A program made the position numbers and the translations under genes. 64,000 bases of DNA, taken from contig CAWDYI010000019.1 in NCBI GenBank assembly GCA_963806395.1, positions 124,001 through 188,000 of the forward strand, given 5' to 3'. The DNA comes from DASSUW01 sp963806395. Its GTDB lineage: Bacteria; Actinomycetota; Thermoleophilia; Solirubrobacterales; Solirubrobacteraceae. Under the pieces are notes generated by a model that saw only the letters and a program-made list of their open reading frames with translations, was not told where the DNA came from and searched no databases. This document shows, piece by piece, positions 8,560-16,790 of this stretch (positions are counted from its first letter, which is position 1; each line of letters opens with the position of its first letter).

Positions 8560-9752
8560 GGCGCTACGCGCGTGGTGCTGCGCATGCCGCACGTCACCGC
8601 GCTGATCGCCGCGACGCTGCTGGCGCGGTTCCCGATCGGGATCAACGCGCTGGCGCTCGTGCTCTACCTGCGCGCCGAGCGCGGCTCGTTCGCCGTCGCG
8701 GGAGCCGTCGCCGGAGCGCTGGCCGCGGGCAGCGGCATCGGCGCGCCGGTCCAGGGGCGGCTGGTCGACACGTTCGGCCCGCGACGCGTGCTGGTGCCGC
8801 TCGCGATCATCCACGCGGCGGCGCTGGGGACGATCGTGGCGAGCGCCGAGGCGGGCGCACCGGTCGCCGTGCTGGTCGGCTGCGGCCTGCTGGCGGGGTT
8901 CGCGATCCCGCCGACGTCCTCGGTCCTGCGCTCGATGTGGCCGTCGCTGCTGCGCGAGAAGCCGGAGCTGATCCCCGACCGCGTATGCGCTCGACTCGGT
9001 CCTGATCGAGCTGATCTTCGTGGTCGGCCCGCTGCTCACGGCCGTGATCGCGACGGTCCTGTCCCCGGCGGCGGCGCTGGTCATCTCGGCCGTCAGCGTG
9101 ATCGCAGGGACGACGATCTTCACCGCGCTGCCACCCTCGCGCGCGCTGCAGCCCGACCGCGACCGGCCGAGCGCCGGCCTGCTCGGCGCGCTCAGCTCGC
9201 CCGGCGTGCGGACGCTCGTGCTCACGTCACTGCCGGCGGGGATCGGGATCGGGATCTGCGAGATCACGCTCCCGGCGTTCAGCGACGCCGAGGGGGCCGC
9301 GTCGACCGCCGGCGTGCTGCTCGCGCTGTGGTCGGTCGGCAGCGCGTCCGGCGGCCTCGCGTACGGCGCGCTCTCAACCGGCCGCCGCTGAACCGGGTCC
9401 ATCTCGCGGTCACCGCGCTGCTGCCGATCAGCCTGCTGCCGATGGCCGCGGCGCCGTCGGTGACGTGATGGCGTGCTCGTGCTCCCGGCGGGCATGTTCA
9501 TCGCCCCGCTGCTGGCCACCCGCAACGAGCTGATCGGCTGGGTCGCGCCCGCGGGAGCGCGGACCGAGGCCTACACGTGGCCGGTGACCGCGTTCGTCGG
9601 CGGGATCGCGATCGGCTCGGCGCTCGCCGGCACGATCGTGGAGGACCGCGAGCTGGCAGACCGCGTTCCTGGTGGCCGGCGCGTTCGCCGCCGTCGGCAC
9701 CGTCGTGGCCGTCACCCGGCGGCACACCGTCGTTCAGCCGGCGGCGGTCTAG
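8556..9752 (+). pseudogene. MFS transporter with several frameshifts
   Basis: Hydrophobic segments of a major facilitator protein (about 398 residues if repaired) run across three frames: ALIAATLLARFPIGINALAL at the start, a DSVLIELIFVVGPLL segment at 8990-9035, GVLLALWSVGSASGGLAYG near 9315, MFIAPLLATRNELIGWV near 9495 and AFLVAGAFAAVGTVVAV at the end. At least four indels are needed (near 8570, 8980, 9380 and 9470, plus one near 9655). The ATG overlaps the end of the glycosylase gene. The last codons overlap a convergent gene by four bases. Confidence 0.65.
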
Positions 9753-10744
9753 ATGAATACCTCGCGGCACTCGTAGCGGTCGCCGACGATCGTGACCGCC
9801 ACCGCCGCGCCGTAGCGCTGCCGGAAGTAGCGCGCGGCGTCGTCGCGCGGCGTCCGTACGCGGAGCTGGACGCGGCCGTCCCCGGGCGCGGCGTCCTCCA
9901 CGAAGAAGCCGGCGTCGCCGTGGCCGTCGAGGAATCCGCCGGCGGCGGTGGCGTCGTCGAAGATCCGCACTGCGAGCTCGTCGAGCTGGTCGGAGGAGAA
10001 CTCGGAGCGGACCACGCGCAGCCGGCGCGGGTACTTCGCGAGCCGCTCGAGGTTCGCCTCGTGGAACCGCGGCCGACGCGTGAACCGGATCAGCAGGTTT
10101 GGCTTGGCCGGAAAGCGGTCGACGATCGTGGAGCCGCCGTGCTCGTCGCGGTGGCGAGTGAGATACCGCTCGACGCGGTCGTCGAACTCGAGTACCTCGC
10201 GGATCGCGAGATACCGCTGCTCGGCGTTCGTGAACTGCTCCTCGCGGCGCAGCATCCGGCGGACGAGCGCGCGCCCGTGCCGGAGCCCCAACTCCTTGCG
10301 CAACGTGATCTGCTCGTTCAGCGCCGAGGCCGGGCGCGTGCGCGGGCATGGCCGCTCGCCCGGGCTGGGCCCGTGCTGCACGAGCCGCCTGCCGCTCGCG
10401 GCGTCGATCACCGCGCGGTCGCCGATCGGCGCGGTGAGGGCCACGCGATACTTCGCATTCAGGCCTCCGTCCGTCACGCCGCCGTTCGGTGCGCGTTCCA
10501 CGATCCCGACCTCGACGCGGCCGGCGTGCTCGGCGAGCTCGACGTGGTCGAGCGTCCGGCTGTTCACGGTGGACCAGTGGAGCACCAGGCTGCGGCCGCT
10601 GCTCGACAGCTCGTAGTAGCCCGCCTGCGCACATACGAGAGTGGACTGCTCCTGCTGCTCCGCGGTCGTCGGCGCGAACTGGCCATGGCACACGGGCTCA
10701 GCGGGCGCCGCGAGCGCGAGCGGTGCGAGGAACGTAGCGAGCAT
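9749..10744 (-). CDS. Secreted protein of unknown function, 331 residues
   Basis: The protein starts with a short signal peptide (MLATFLAPLALAAPAEP) and has no further membrane segment. It is rich in charged residues, with a helical middle (about 150-200) and a C-terminal region containing two alternating beta-strand blocks. Cysteines near residues 19, 38 and 134 could form disulfides. I recognise no family. Its frame is clean even though the adjacent four genes are riddled with indels, which helps date or locate that damage. Confidence 0.6.
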   Translation of the reverse strand: MLATFLAPLALAAPAEPVCHGQFAPTTAEQQEQSTLVCAQAGYYELSSSGRSLVLHWSTVNSRTLDHVELAEHAGRVEVGIVERAPNGGVTDGGLNAKYRVALTAPIGDRAVIDAASGRRLVQHGPSPGERPCPRTRPASALNEQITLRKELGLRHGRALVRRMLRREEQFTNAEQRYLAIREVLEFDDRVERYLTRHRDEHGGSTIVDRFPAKPNLLIRFTRRPRFHEANLERLAKYPRRLRVVRSEFSSDQLDELAVRIFDDATAAGGFLDGHGDAGFFVEDAAPGDGRVQLRVRTPRDDAARYFRQRYGAAVAVTIVGDRYECREVFI

Positions 10745-10753
10745 GCGCCGGCG

Positions 10754-10969
10754 TTACGGTTGCTTCTTCCTGCGTCCGCGGAGGAACCGCGGGAGCGGAA
10801 CCGGGGGTCTCGTGAAGATCGTGCCCCCGTAGTCGCGGTCCTCGCGGCTCGGCCGCTCATCCTCGTCGTGGGCCAGCGAGCGCACGCCGTGCAGCTTGTC
10901 CGCAGTCTCGTCCGCGTCGCCGGTCGGGTGCGCGCCCTGGTCGCCGCCCGGTGCGTCGTGGCGCTTCAT
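10754..10969 (-). CDS. Small charged protein, 71 residues
   Basis: The ATG at 10969 is preceded by AAGGAG at good spacing, which chooses this start over one ten codons upstream. The product is hydrophilic, with an Asp/Glu/His-rich middle and a basic C-terminus (PRFLRGRRKKQP). No domain is recognised. It lies downstream of no clear partner; its stop is 9 bp from the start of the secreted protein gene on the same strand, so the two may be co-transcribed. Confidence 0.6.
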   Translation of the reverse strand: MKRHDAPGGDQGAHPTGDADETADKLHGVRSLAHDEDERPSREDRDYGGTIFTRPPVPLPRFLRGRRKKQP

Positions 10970-11130
10970 GGCGGTGCTCCTTCGTCGCTGGTGACCCAAC
11001 CATACGCTCGGCTTCGGCCACTAGTCAAACGGCTGGATCGGCCAAGCTGAGGGCAGCCCCACCCCCGAAGCGGGGAGATCCGCCGCCCCATTCGCCTGCA
11101 ACCTCCACCGTGCCGCCGGCCCGCCTCGCC

Positions 11131-11142
11131 TAGCGTGGTCCC
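11131..11142 (+). promoter_or_regulatory. -10 box for a leaderless start at 11143
   Basis: TAGCGT lies at 11131-11136, six bases before an ATG at 11143. That ATG is in a different frame from the lipoprotein that follows, which suggests one missing base near 11175 within the signal peptide. Confidence 0.45.
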
Positions 11143-11210
11143 ATGCCCTCCCCGCCTCGCGCTCTCCTCCTCCTCCCGCCACGCTCGCCGCGCTTGCGCT
11201 CGCCGCTCTC

Positions 11211-11822
11211 GTGCTTGCCGCCCTCGCGCTCGGAGGCTGCAGCGTCGGCGACGACGGCCCTCGCACCACGCAGACACGCGACGTCGCCGACTTCACGCGC
11301 ATCGACAACAGCGGCTCCGTCGACGTGCGGCTCCACGTCGGCGAGGCGCAGGGCGTGCGGGTCAGCGCCGGCGAGAAGGTGATCGACGACGTCCGCACCG
11401 AGGTGCGTGACGGGACGCTGTACCTGACGTTCGACCACGACGGCTTCGGCGGCGGCGACGTCGTGGTCGAGGCCTCCGTGCCGAAGCTGGCCGGGATCCA
11501 GCTATCCGGGTCCGGCGACGTCGACGCCGACGGCATCGACGCGGACGCGTTCGACGTCCGGTCGGACGGCTCCGCCGACATCGCGCTCGAGGGCACGGCG
11601 GGACGGCTCGCGATCGACCTGAACGGCTCGGGCGATGCGGACCTCGACGGCGTGTCGGCGCGCGAGGCGAGCGTCACCGTGCACGGCTCGGGCGACGTCG
11701 ACGTGCGCGCCGCCCAGCGGCTCGAGGTCGACGTCGACGGCTCGGGCGACGTGCGCTACCACGGCGATCCGGCGCTGACACAGCGGGTCGACGGCTCCGG
11801 CGACCTCAGCCGCGCGGGCTAG
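11211..11822 (+). CDS. Putative lipoprotein with DUF2807 (GIN) beta-helix domain
   Basis: A short hydrophobic run and a lipobox-like LGGC (Cys at about residue 10) precede a DUF2807 domain from about 25 to 200. The domain is a right-handed beta-helix with repeated GSGDVD/GSGDAD turns typical of the putative auto-transporter adhesin head. With GTG 11211 as start the signal peptide is too short and lacks a basic N-terminus. Upstream in the same frame the codons still read as a hydrophobic helix (LAALALAALVLAALAL), but no start is present. The real start is likely ATG 11143, with a single deletion between. Function: exported, surface-attached protein of unknown role. Confidence 0.7.
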   Translation: MLAALALGGCSVGDDGPRTTQTRDVADFTRIDNSGSVDVRLHVGEAQGVRVSAGEKVIDDVRTEVRDGTLYLTFDHDGFGGGDVVVEASVPKLAGIQLSGSGDVDADGIDADAFDVRSDGSADIALEGTAGRLAIDLNGSGDADLDGVSAREASVTVHGSGDVDVRAAQRLEVDVDGSGDVRYHGDPALTQRVDGSGDLSRAG

Positions 11823-13024
11823 GCAGTCTGCCGCGCGTGCCGGAGTAGTACGTCGGCGGAGGTGTCGACGTCCGGCAGCGCGCGGACGGCGGCGGCGACG
11901 CGCTCGGCCGCGCTCGGATAGGAGCGATCCGCGAGGACGCGCGATACCGCCGGCGCGAGCTCGTCGAGCGTGTCGGGACCCGGCGGAGCCATTGCGAGAC
12001 GTGCTCGTTCGCGTGTCAGCGCGATGCCGGCGCCGGCGCGGGCGACCGCGTCCGCGTTGGCCCATTGATCGGAGCTGAACAGCGGCATGACGACGAGCGG
12101 CACGCCGTGGGCGAGTGCGCCGAGCGTGGAGCCGTAGCCGCCATGGCAGACGATCGCCGCAGCGTGTGGAGCGACCGCGCCCTGGGGGACCCACCGCTCG
12201 ACGTGAACGTTCGGCGGCCACGGCCGGAGTGCCTCCGGATCACCGTCGCCGGTCGTGACGAGCACTCGGGCGGGCAGCGGCGCCAGGGCGTCGATCGCGC
12301 TCCGGTAGAGCGCCGGGAAGTAGGGCAGATGCGCGCCCGCGGCGACCGAGCCGAAGGTGACGTACACGAGCGGATCGCCGTTGCCCGGCCACCAGTCGCC
12401 CAGCGGCGGCACAGCCTCAGGCGGGGCGGTCCGGAAGCGGTGGACGACCGGCGCGATCGTGGCGGCCGAATCCTCGAGCTGCTCGGGCATGAGCGTCAGG
12501 TACGGCGCATCGCGCAGGCGGTCACCGGCTGGATCGGGGGGCAATCCGCGGCGAGCACGGACCTCGTCGACCGCCGGAGCAGCCAGGTCGAGGGAGATCT
12601 GCTCGACCGACATCAGCGCGAGCCCGACCCGGGCGAGCGGGATCCCCCGCAGTTCGGCGGCGATGGTCGAAGCGAACTCCCAGCTCTCGCGGACGATGAT
12701 GTCGGGGCCCCAGGTGTCGACGATCCCGAGCAGATCGTCGAGGGCCGCGCGCGTGTCGATCCCGGCGAAGAAGCTGCCGATCATCAACGCGTTGGCCGCG
12801 TCGAAGTCCAGATCGCCGAACTGCCCCATCAGCGGCATCCACTCGTCCTCAGGCGGATCGCCCACCGGCGAGAACGCCATGCCCGCCCGCTCGACGTACG
12901 CCTGATGCTGGCGCTGCGCCGCGACCAGCACGTCGTGTCCCGCCCGCGTGCACGCATCGGCGATCGGCGCCAGCGGGAGGAGGTGGCCCGCACTGCCCCG
13001 AGTGGTCATGAGGATCCGCATCAA
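11819..13024 (-). CDS. GT1-family glycosyltransferase (macrolide/UGT-like)
   Basis: A 401-residue GT-B enzyme of the UGT/erythromycin-type family, transferring a sugar from an NDP donor to a small hydrophobic acceptor. N-terminal ILMTTRGSAGHLLPL is the acceptor-side motif. VYVTFGSVA starts the donor domain, and the C-terminal signature contains ERWVPQ, VCHGGYGSTLGALAHGVPLVVMPLFSDQ-like and DQWANA motifs. Start choice is between TTG at 13024 and the next ATG at 13021. It is convergent with the DUF2807 gene. No aglycone pathway is adjacent, so the acceptor is unknown. Confidence 0.85.
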   Translation of the reverse strand: MMRILMTTRGSAGHLLPLAPIADACTRAGHDVLVAAQRQHQAYVERAGMAFSPVGDPPEDEWMPLMGQFGDLDFDAANALMIGSFFAGIDTRAALDDLLGIVDTWGPDIIVRESWEFASTIAAELRGIPLARVGLALMSVEQISLDLAAPAVDEVRARRGLPPDPAGDRLRDAPYLTLMPEQLEDSAATIAPVVHRFRTAPPEAVPPLGDWWPGNGDPLVYVTFGSVAAGAHLPYFPALYRSAIDALAPLPARVLVTTGDGDPEALRPWPPNVHVERWVPQGAVAPHAAAIVCHGGYGSTLGALAHGVPLVVMPLFSSDQWANADAVARAGAGIALTRERARLAMAPPGPDTLDELAPAVSRVLADRSYPSAAERVAAAVRALPDVDTSADVLLRHARQTA

Positions 13025-13090
13025 TCAGCTCCGATGCCGCCGCTGCCAACCGTACCGGCGTGCCGACCTGACGGCACGGACCTGGCGTAT

Positions 13091-13104
13091 CGTGCCCGGG
13101 CACG
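13091..13104. promoter_or_regulatory. Perfect palindrome at the -10 of the next secreted-protein gene
   Basis: CGTGCCCGGGCACG is a 14-bp perfect palindrome that overlaps a TATCGT hexamer (13088-13093), about 35 bases upstream of the gene at 13127. It may be an operator; no regulator gene is adjacent. Confidence 0.35.
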
Positions 13105-13126
13105 GCATCGAGGTAGGGAGGATCTC

Positions 13127-13870
13127 GTGAAGCGTCTTGCAGGAGTCGCCGTCGTCGCGGTCACGCTCACAGCGCTGTCCGCCGGGACCGCGTCCGCACA
13201 GAAGGGCGCGCCAGGGTTCGCCGTCAAGGAGAACCGGGCGCTCGTGAAGGCGGACGGCCCAGGATTCCGCGTCAAGCTCAGCAAGCACGACCTGCGGGTG
13301 CGCATCGACGACGAGCGGTTCGGGATCCCGGAGGCCGGCTTCCCGATCGTGCGGGAACAGACCGACTTCGGCCCGATCGGCTCACAGCTGCGGCCGTTCG
13401 TGTGCGATCACGGGACCTACCGCATCGTGTCCGGGATCTTCGACGTCACCGAGCGCGCGTCGAGCACCGAGCCGCGGCCGCTGCCCTACACGCCGGCCTT
13501 CGCGCAGCGCTTCCCGACCATCATCACCTTCGTCGGGACGCTCGACGCCGTCGTGACCAACGAGAGCGGCGAGCAGTTCCGCCTGCTCATGTCGGATCTG
13601 GCGCACGAGGTCATGAAGCCGCGCTCGTTCGCCTCGACCGCCCCGATCCACGCCTTCATCGTCGACTCCAGGGGCCGCGTCCGCGACCGCGCGTCGCTCA
13701 CCGGCCGGGTCAACATCGACCGGACCACGGGCGCGGCCGAACACAAGATCGTCGACCGCGGTACGTGTCACCAGAGGGCGAATCTGAACCTCGGGCCCGG
13801 CACGGATCAGGCGGTCGTCTTCGGGCCGTTCTTCGTCCTGCCGTTCAACACGACGGTCGTCACGCGCTAG
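13127..13870 (+). CDS. Secreted protein of unknown function, 247 residues
   Basis: A Sec signal peptide (KRLAGVAVVAVTLTALSAGTASA) is cleaved near residue 24. The mature part is beta-rich, with no membrane segment. The GTG start is supported by AGGGAGG seven bases upstream. Two cysteines (one in VCDHGTYR, one near RGTCHQR close to the C-terminus) could form a disulfide. No domain family is recognised. It resembles other exported beta-sandwich proteins in actinobacteria only in general character. Confidence 0.65.
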   Translation: MKRLAGVAVVAVTLTALSAGTASAQKGAPGFAVKENRALVKADGPGFRVKLSKHDLRVRIDDERFGIPEAGFPIVREQTDFGPIGSQLRPFVCDHGTYRIVSGIFDVTERASSTEPRPLPYTPAFAQRFPTIITFVGTLDAVVTNESGEQFRLLMSDLAHEVMKPRSFASTAPIHAFIVDSRGRVRDRASLTGRVNIDRTTGAAEHKIVDRGTCHQRANLNLGPGTDQAVVFGPFFVLPFNTTVVTR

Positions 13871-13877
13871 GCGACGG

Positions 13878-14062
13878 TCAGCGCGGTGTCTGCTGGTGGA
13901 AGGTCAACTTCCACTCGTCCTCGCGGCGCACGTAGACGCTGCTCATCAGCGCCGAGTACGTCTGCGAGTCGCGCTGGGCGACCGCGCCGTAGGTCACGAC
14001 CGCGGTGTCCTCCGTGGGTTGGAACGCTGTTGCTCGAGCGCGATCAGGTCGTTCGCGGTCAT
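13878..14062 (-). pseudogene. Remnant of a SnoaL/DUF4440-like protein with missing middle
   Basis: An ATG at 14062 opens MTANDLIALEQQ, a normal start for a DUF4440 (NTF2-like) protein. A typical C-terminal end (EDTAVVTYGAVAQR, then SSVYVRREDEWKLTFHQQTP) follows directly in another frame. Only about 65 codons are left of the usual 115-125, so about 50 codons are gone from the middle, and the two ends are out of frame. NTF2-like proteins bind small ligands or act as isomerases. It lies head to head with the arsR operon. Confidence 0.6.
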
Positions 14063-14106
14063 CGGAGACGGGATGCCACGATGTCCTGGAGCGCACGCTT
14101 GATACA

Positions 14107-14124
14107 GTTAACCTAGTGGTTAAC
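14107..14124. promoter_or_regulatory. Perfect inverted repeat over the arsR start codon (operator)
   Basis: GTTAACCTAGTGGTTAAC is a 7-bp perfect inverted repeat with a four-base spacer. The GTG start codon of arsR lies inside it and a TACAGT -10 hexamer (14104-14109) overlaps its left side. This is a typical place for an ArsR-family autorepressor on a leaderless promoter. Confidence 0.65.
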
Positions 14125-14430
14125 GATCCATTCAAGGCCCTCTCGCACCCGATTCGCCGCGGCATCGTCGAGCGCCTCGCCGCAGGCCCGGCGACGGTGG
14201 GCGACGCCACCGCCGGCTTCGGCGTGTCCAAGCCCGCGATCTCCAAGCACCTGAAGGTGCTCGAGGAGACGGGCGTCGTGACGCGCGTGGTCGCGGGCCG
14301 GACGCACCGGCTCTCGCTCGAACCGCAGGTGATGAGCGAGGCGGCCGACTGGATGGACCGCCAGCGCGCCCTCTGGGGGCGCCTGTTCGACGTCGTAGAC
14401 GAGTACCTGAAAGAGGAAGGTTCCCGATGA
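14116..14430 (+). CDS. ArsR-family transcriptional regulator
   Basis: A 104-residue winged-helix repressor of the metal-independent ArsR type that pairs with SRPBCC proteins. It begins VVNDPFKALSHPIRRGIVERLAAGP, and the recognition helix is in FGVSKPAISKHLKVLEETG, with no metal-binding Cys cluster. The GTG start is chosen from the -10 hexamer six bases upstream and the family's normal beginning; a longer frame upstream is unlike the family. It leads an operon with DUF899 (ATGA overlap) and SRPBCC (GTGA overlap) genes. Confidence 0.9.
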   Translation: MVNDPFKALSHPIRRGIVERLAAGPATVGDATAGFGVSKPAISKHLKVLEETGVVTRVVAGRTHRLSLEPQVMSEAADWMDRQRALWGRLFDVVDEYLKEEGSR

Positions 14431-15101
14431 AGACCCCCCCGATCGTCTCGCCGCAGGAGTGGGAGACCGCGCACGAGCAGATGCTGGTCAAGGAGAAGGC
14501 GCTGACCCGCGCGCGCGATGCCCTCGCCGCCGAGCGCCGGCGGATGCCGAGGATGGCGGTGGAGAAGGAGTACCGGTTCGAGGGGCCGGACGGGCCGGCG
14601 AGCCTGCTGGACCTGTTCGACGGGCGCCGCCAGCTGATCGTCTATCGCTTCTTCTTCGAGCCCGGCGTCGAGGGCTACCCGGAGCGTGGCTGCGGCGGTT
14701 GCTCATTCCTCGCCGATCAGGTCGCCCACCTCGCGCATCTGAACGCTCGCGACACGACGCTCGTGTTCGTGTCGCGCGCGCCGCAGCCGGAGATCGAGCG
14801 CTGGAAGGCCCGGATGGGCTGGAACGACATCCCGTGGTACTCGCTCACGGACGACTTCGACGCCGACTTCGGCGTCGGCGAGTGGCACGGAACGAACGCC
14901 TTCATCCGCGACGGCGACCGGGTCCTGCGCACCTACTTCATCAACAGCCGCGGCGACGAGTCGATGGGGAGCACCTGGGCCTACCTCGACATGACCGCGC
15001 TCGGGCGACAGGAGGCGTGGGAGGACTCGCCGGAGGGCTACCCGCAGACCGCGCCGTACCAGTGGTGGGACTTCCACGACAAGTACGGCGACGCCGCGTG
15101 A
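14427..15101 (+). CDS. DUF899 thioredoxin-fold protein
   Basis: A 224-residue DUF899 protein, a thioredoxin-like fold family of unknown activity. GCGGCSFLADQ (about 90-100) holds the cysteine pair at the place of the redox motif. WHGTNAF, a TYFINSRGDE-like segment and the C-terminal YQWWDFHDKY are family hallmarks. It sits between arsR and SRPBCC with overlaps on both sides, an arrangement common in actinobacteria. A role in thiol or xenobiotic chemistry is only a guess from the fold. Confidence 0.88.
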   Translation: MKTPPIVSPQEWETAHEQMLVKEKALTRARDALAAERRRMPRMAVEKEYRFEGPDGPASLLDLFDGRRQLIVYRFFFEPGVEGYPERGCGGCSFLADQVAHLAHLNARDTTLVFVSRAPQPEIERWKARMGWNDIPWYSLTDDFDADFGVGEWHGTNAFIRDGDRVLRTYFINSRGDESMGSTWAYLDMTALGRQEAWEDSPEGYPQTAPYQWWDFHDKYGDAA

Positions 15102-15559
15102 CCGCGCGCGTGAGCGACACCACGACGCTGCGCATGGAGCGCACCTTCCAGGCGTCCGCCCAGGCGGTGTTCGACGCGTGGACCAGCGAGGAGGTGATCC
15201 GGCGCTGGTGGCATGCCGAGCACGACTGGGAGACCACCGTGGCCGAGGTCGACCTGCGCGTGGGCGGCGCGGTGCGGGTGGTGATGCGCGACCCCTACAA
15301 GGACGTCGAGTACGGCGGCGGCGGGCAGTACACCGAGATCGACCCGCCGACCCGCCTGGCGTTCACCTGGATCTGGGACGGCAACCCCACGCGCCAGCTG
15401 ATCGAGGTCGACTTCGAGGAGACCGACGGCGTCACGACGGTCCGCTTCACCCACAGCGGCCTGTGGGACGAGGAGGCCGTGCGCTCCCACGAGGGCGGAT
15501 GGGGCAAGGCCTTCGACAACCTCGCGCGCACGGTCGAGCAGGCCCAGCCTCCTGAGTAG
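15098..15559 (+). CDS. SRPBCC (AHSA1-type) domain protein
   Basis: A 153-residue START/Bet v1-like protein with the AHSA1 domain over most of its length (RTFQASAQAVFDAWT, then RRWWHAEH and FTHSGLWDEEA). Such proteins bind hydrophobic ligands in a deep cavity. The GTG start overlaps the DUF899 stop; a second GTG twelve bases later is also possible. It is the last gene of the arsR-controlled operon. Confidence 0.9.
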   Translation: MTARVSDTTTLRMERTFQASAQAVFDAWTSEEVIRRWWHAEHDWETTVAEVDLRVGGAVRVVMRDPYKDVEYGGGGQYTEIDPPTRLAFTWIWDGNPTRQLIEVDFEETDGVTTVRFTHSGLWDEEAVRSHEGGWGKAFDNLARTVEQAQPPE

Positions 15560-15578
15560 CCAAGCCTCCGCTGCGAGA

Positions 15579-15743
15579 TCAGCGCAGAGCCGGGGCGGCG
15601 ACGCGCGTCGTGAGGCGGCGCAGGCGGCGCGTGCGCATCGGCTTTGCCGGCTCCGTGCTGGTGCTGCTGGCGCGGCGCGCATTCTCCGCCGTGCGGATGC
15701 GGTCGGTGGTGATGATCGCGACGATCGTGCGTGCGGGGAACAT
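15579..15743 (-). CDS. Small basic protein, 54 residues
   Basis: The ATG is preceded by AAGGAG with seven-base spacing, one of the best ribosome-binding sites in the window. The product starts hydrophobic (MFPARTIVAIITTD) and ends strongly basic (MRTRRLRRLTTR). No family is recognised. It is divergent from the zinc peptidase gene, with 169 bp between the two starts in which I see no clear motif beyond AT-richer patches. The strong SD, not the product, is the reason to call it. Confidence 0.55.
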   Translation of the reverse strand: MFPARTIVAIITTDRIRTAENARRASSTSTEPAKPMRTRRLRRLTTRVAAPALR

Positions 15744-15912
15744 GCAGGGCTCCTTGGACGGGGTGACTCGGTGAGAGTCGCGCCCGGCGGTTGGCCCGCG
15801 CTTGGTGGTCGCTTGGCAGCGGCTATGCACGTCCCCCGCCGTTGCGTCTCTGCCTTATCCAGGGCTGACGCCCCGGCGGCCATCGTCTCTGGCCACACCA
15901 CTAGGAGAACCG

Positions 15913-16713
15913 ATGAATTCACTGATACGACCAGGGCTGCTGCTTGCCGGGGTCGCGGTGCTGCTGCTGGCGCTCGCCGGCGCACGGCAGCACCTCGACT
16001 CGGCGAAGGCCAGCAACTTTCAGGAAGGCTCCGGGTCGCAGAACCTGGTCCTCGGCTCGGAGGACGGCGCCCAGCCCGAGAACATGGAGCAGTTCCTGAC
16101 CGCCGTGACGAAGGACGTCGACAGCTACTGGACGAAGGTCTTCGCGGACTCGGATCTGCCGGAGCCGCGGGTCAGCTACAGCTGGATCCCGGCCGGCCAG
16201 ACCGCGACGAGCGCGTGCGGTGACGAGGACGGCGCGCTGGGCGACAGCGCTGCCGCGTACTGCTCGGGCGACGACACGATCTTCATCTCGCAGAAGTTCG
16301 CGACCGACATCTACAGCGGCGCGCTCGACCAGGCCCTCCCCGGCAGCTCGCAGGGCTACGGGCGGACGGTCGGCGACTTCGCGGTCGCGTACATCGTGGC
16401 GCACGAGTACGGCCACCAGATCCAGGACGAGCTCGGCCTCTTCGAGGCGTACGGAGGCCAGGTCCCGACGATGGCGTTCGAGCTCCAGGCCGACTGCTTC
16501 GCCGGCACCTGGGCCAACAGCGCGTACCAGGCCGACCGTCTCGAAGACGGTGACGTGCAGGAGGCGCTCGACGCCGCCCTCGCCGTCGGCGACTTCGCCG
16601 CAGGCAGCCCCGGCCATCACGGCACGCCGGAGCAGCGCAAGGAGGCCTGGACCAGCGGTTTCCAGTCGGGCGACCCGTCTTCGTGCAGTGACTACCTGAA
16701 CGCGGCGGCCTGA
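15913..16713 (+). CDS. Neutral zinc metallopeptidase (YpfJ/PF04228 family)
   Basis: A 266-residue membrane-anchored or secreted peptidase of the putative neutral zinc metallopeptidase family. A signal or anchor helix spans residues 5-24. The catalytic HEYGH motif lies near residue 160, followed by the third-ligand region in ELQADCFAGTWA. CSGDDTIFIS precedes the catalytic helix, as in the family. The start is supported by AGGAG at 15903-15907. Natural substrates are unknown. Confidence 0.9.
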   Translation: MNSLIRPGLLLAGVAVLLLALAGARQHLDSAKASNFQEGSGSQNLVLGSEDGAQPENMEQFLTAVTKDVDSYWTKVFADSDLPEPRVSYSWIPAGQTATSACGDEDGALGDSAAAYCSGDDTIFISQKFATDIYSGALDQALPGSSQGYGRTVGDFAVAYIVAHEYGHQIQDELGLFEAYGGQVPTMAFELQADCFAGTWANSAYQADRLEDGDVQEALDAALAVGDFAAGSPGHHGTPEQRKEAWTSGFQSGDPSSCSDYLNAAA

Positions 16714-16790
16714 TACCGCGCCGCCGGCGGGGGCGAGGAGTGTGGCGAGCACCACTGGAGACCGTGCGGCCCGGCCGTACCCTCTGACGG

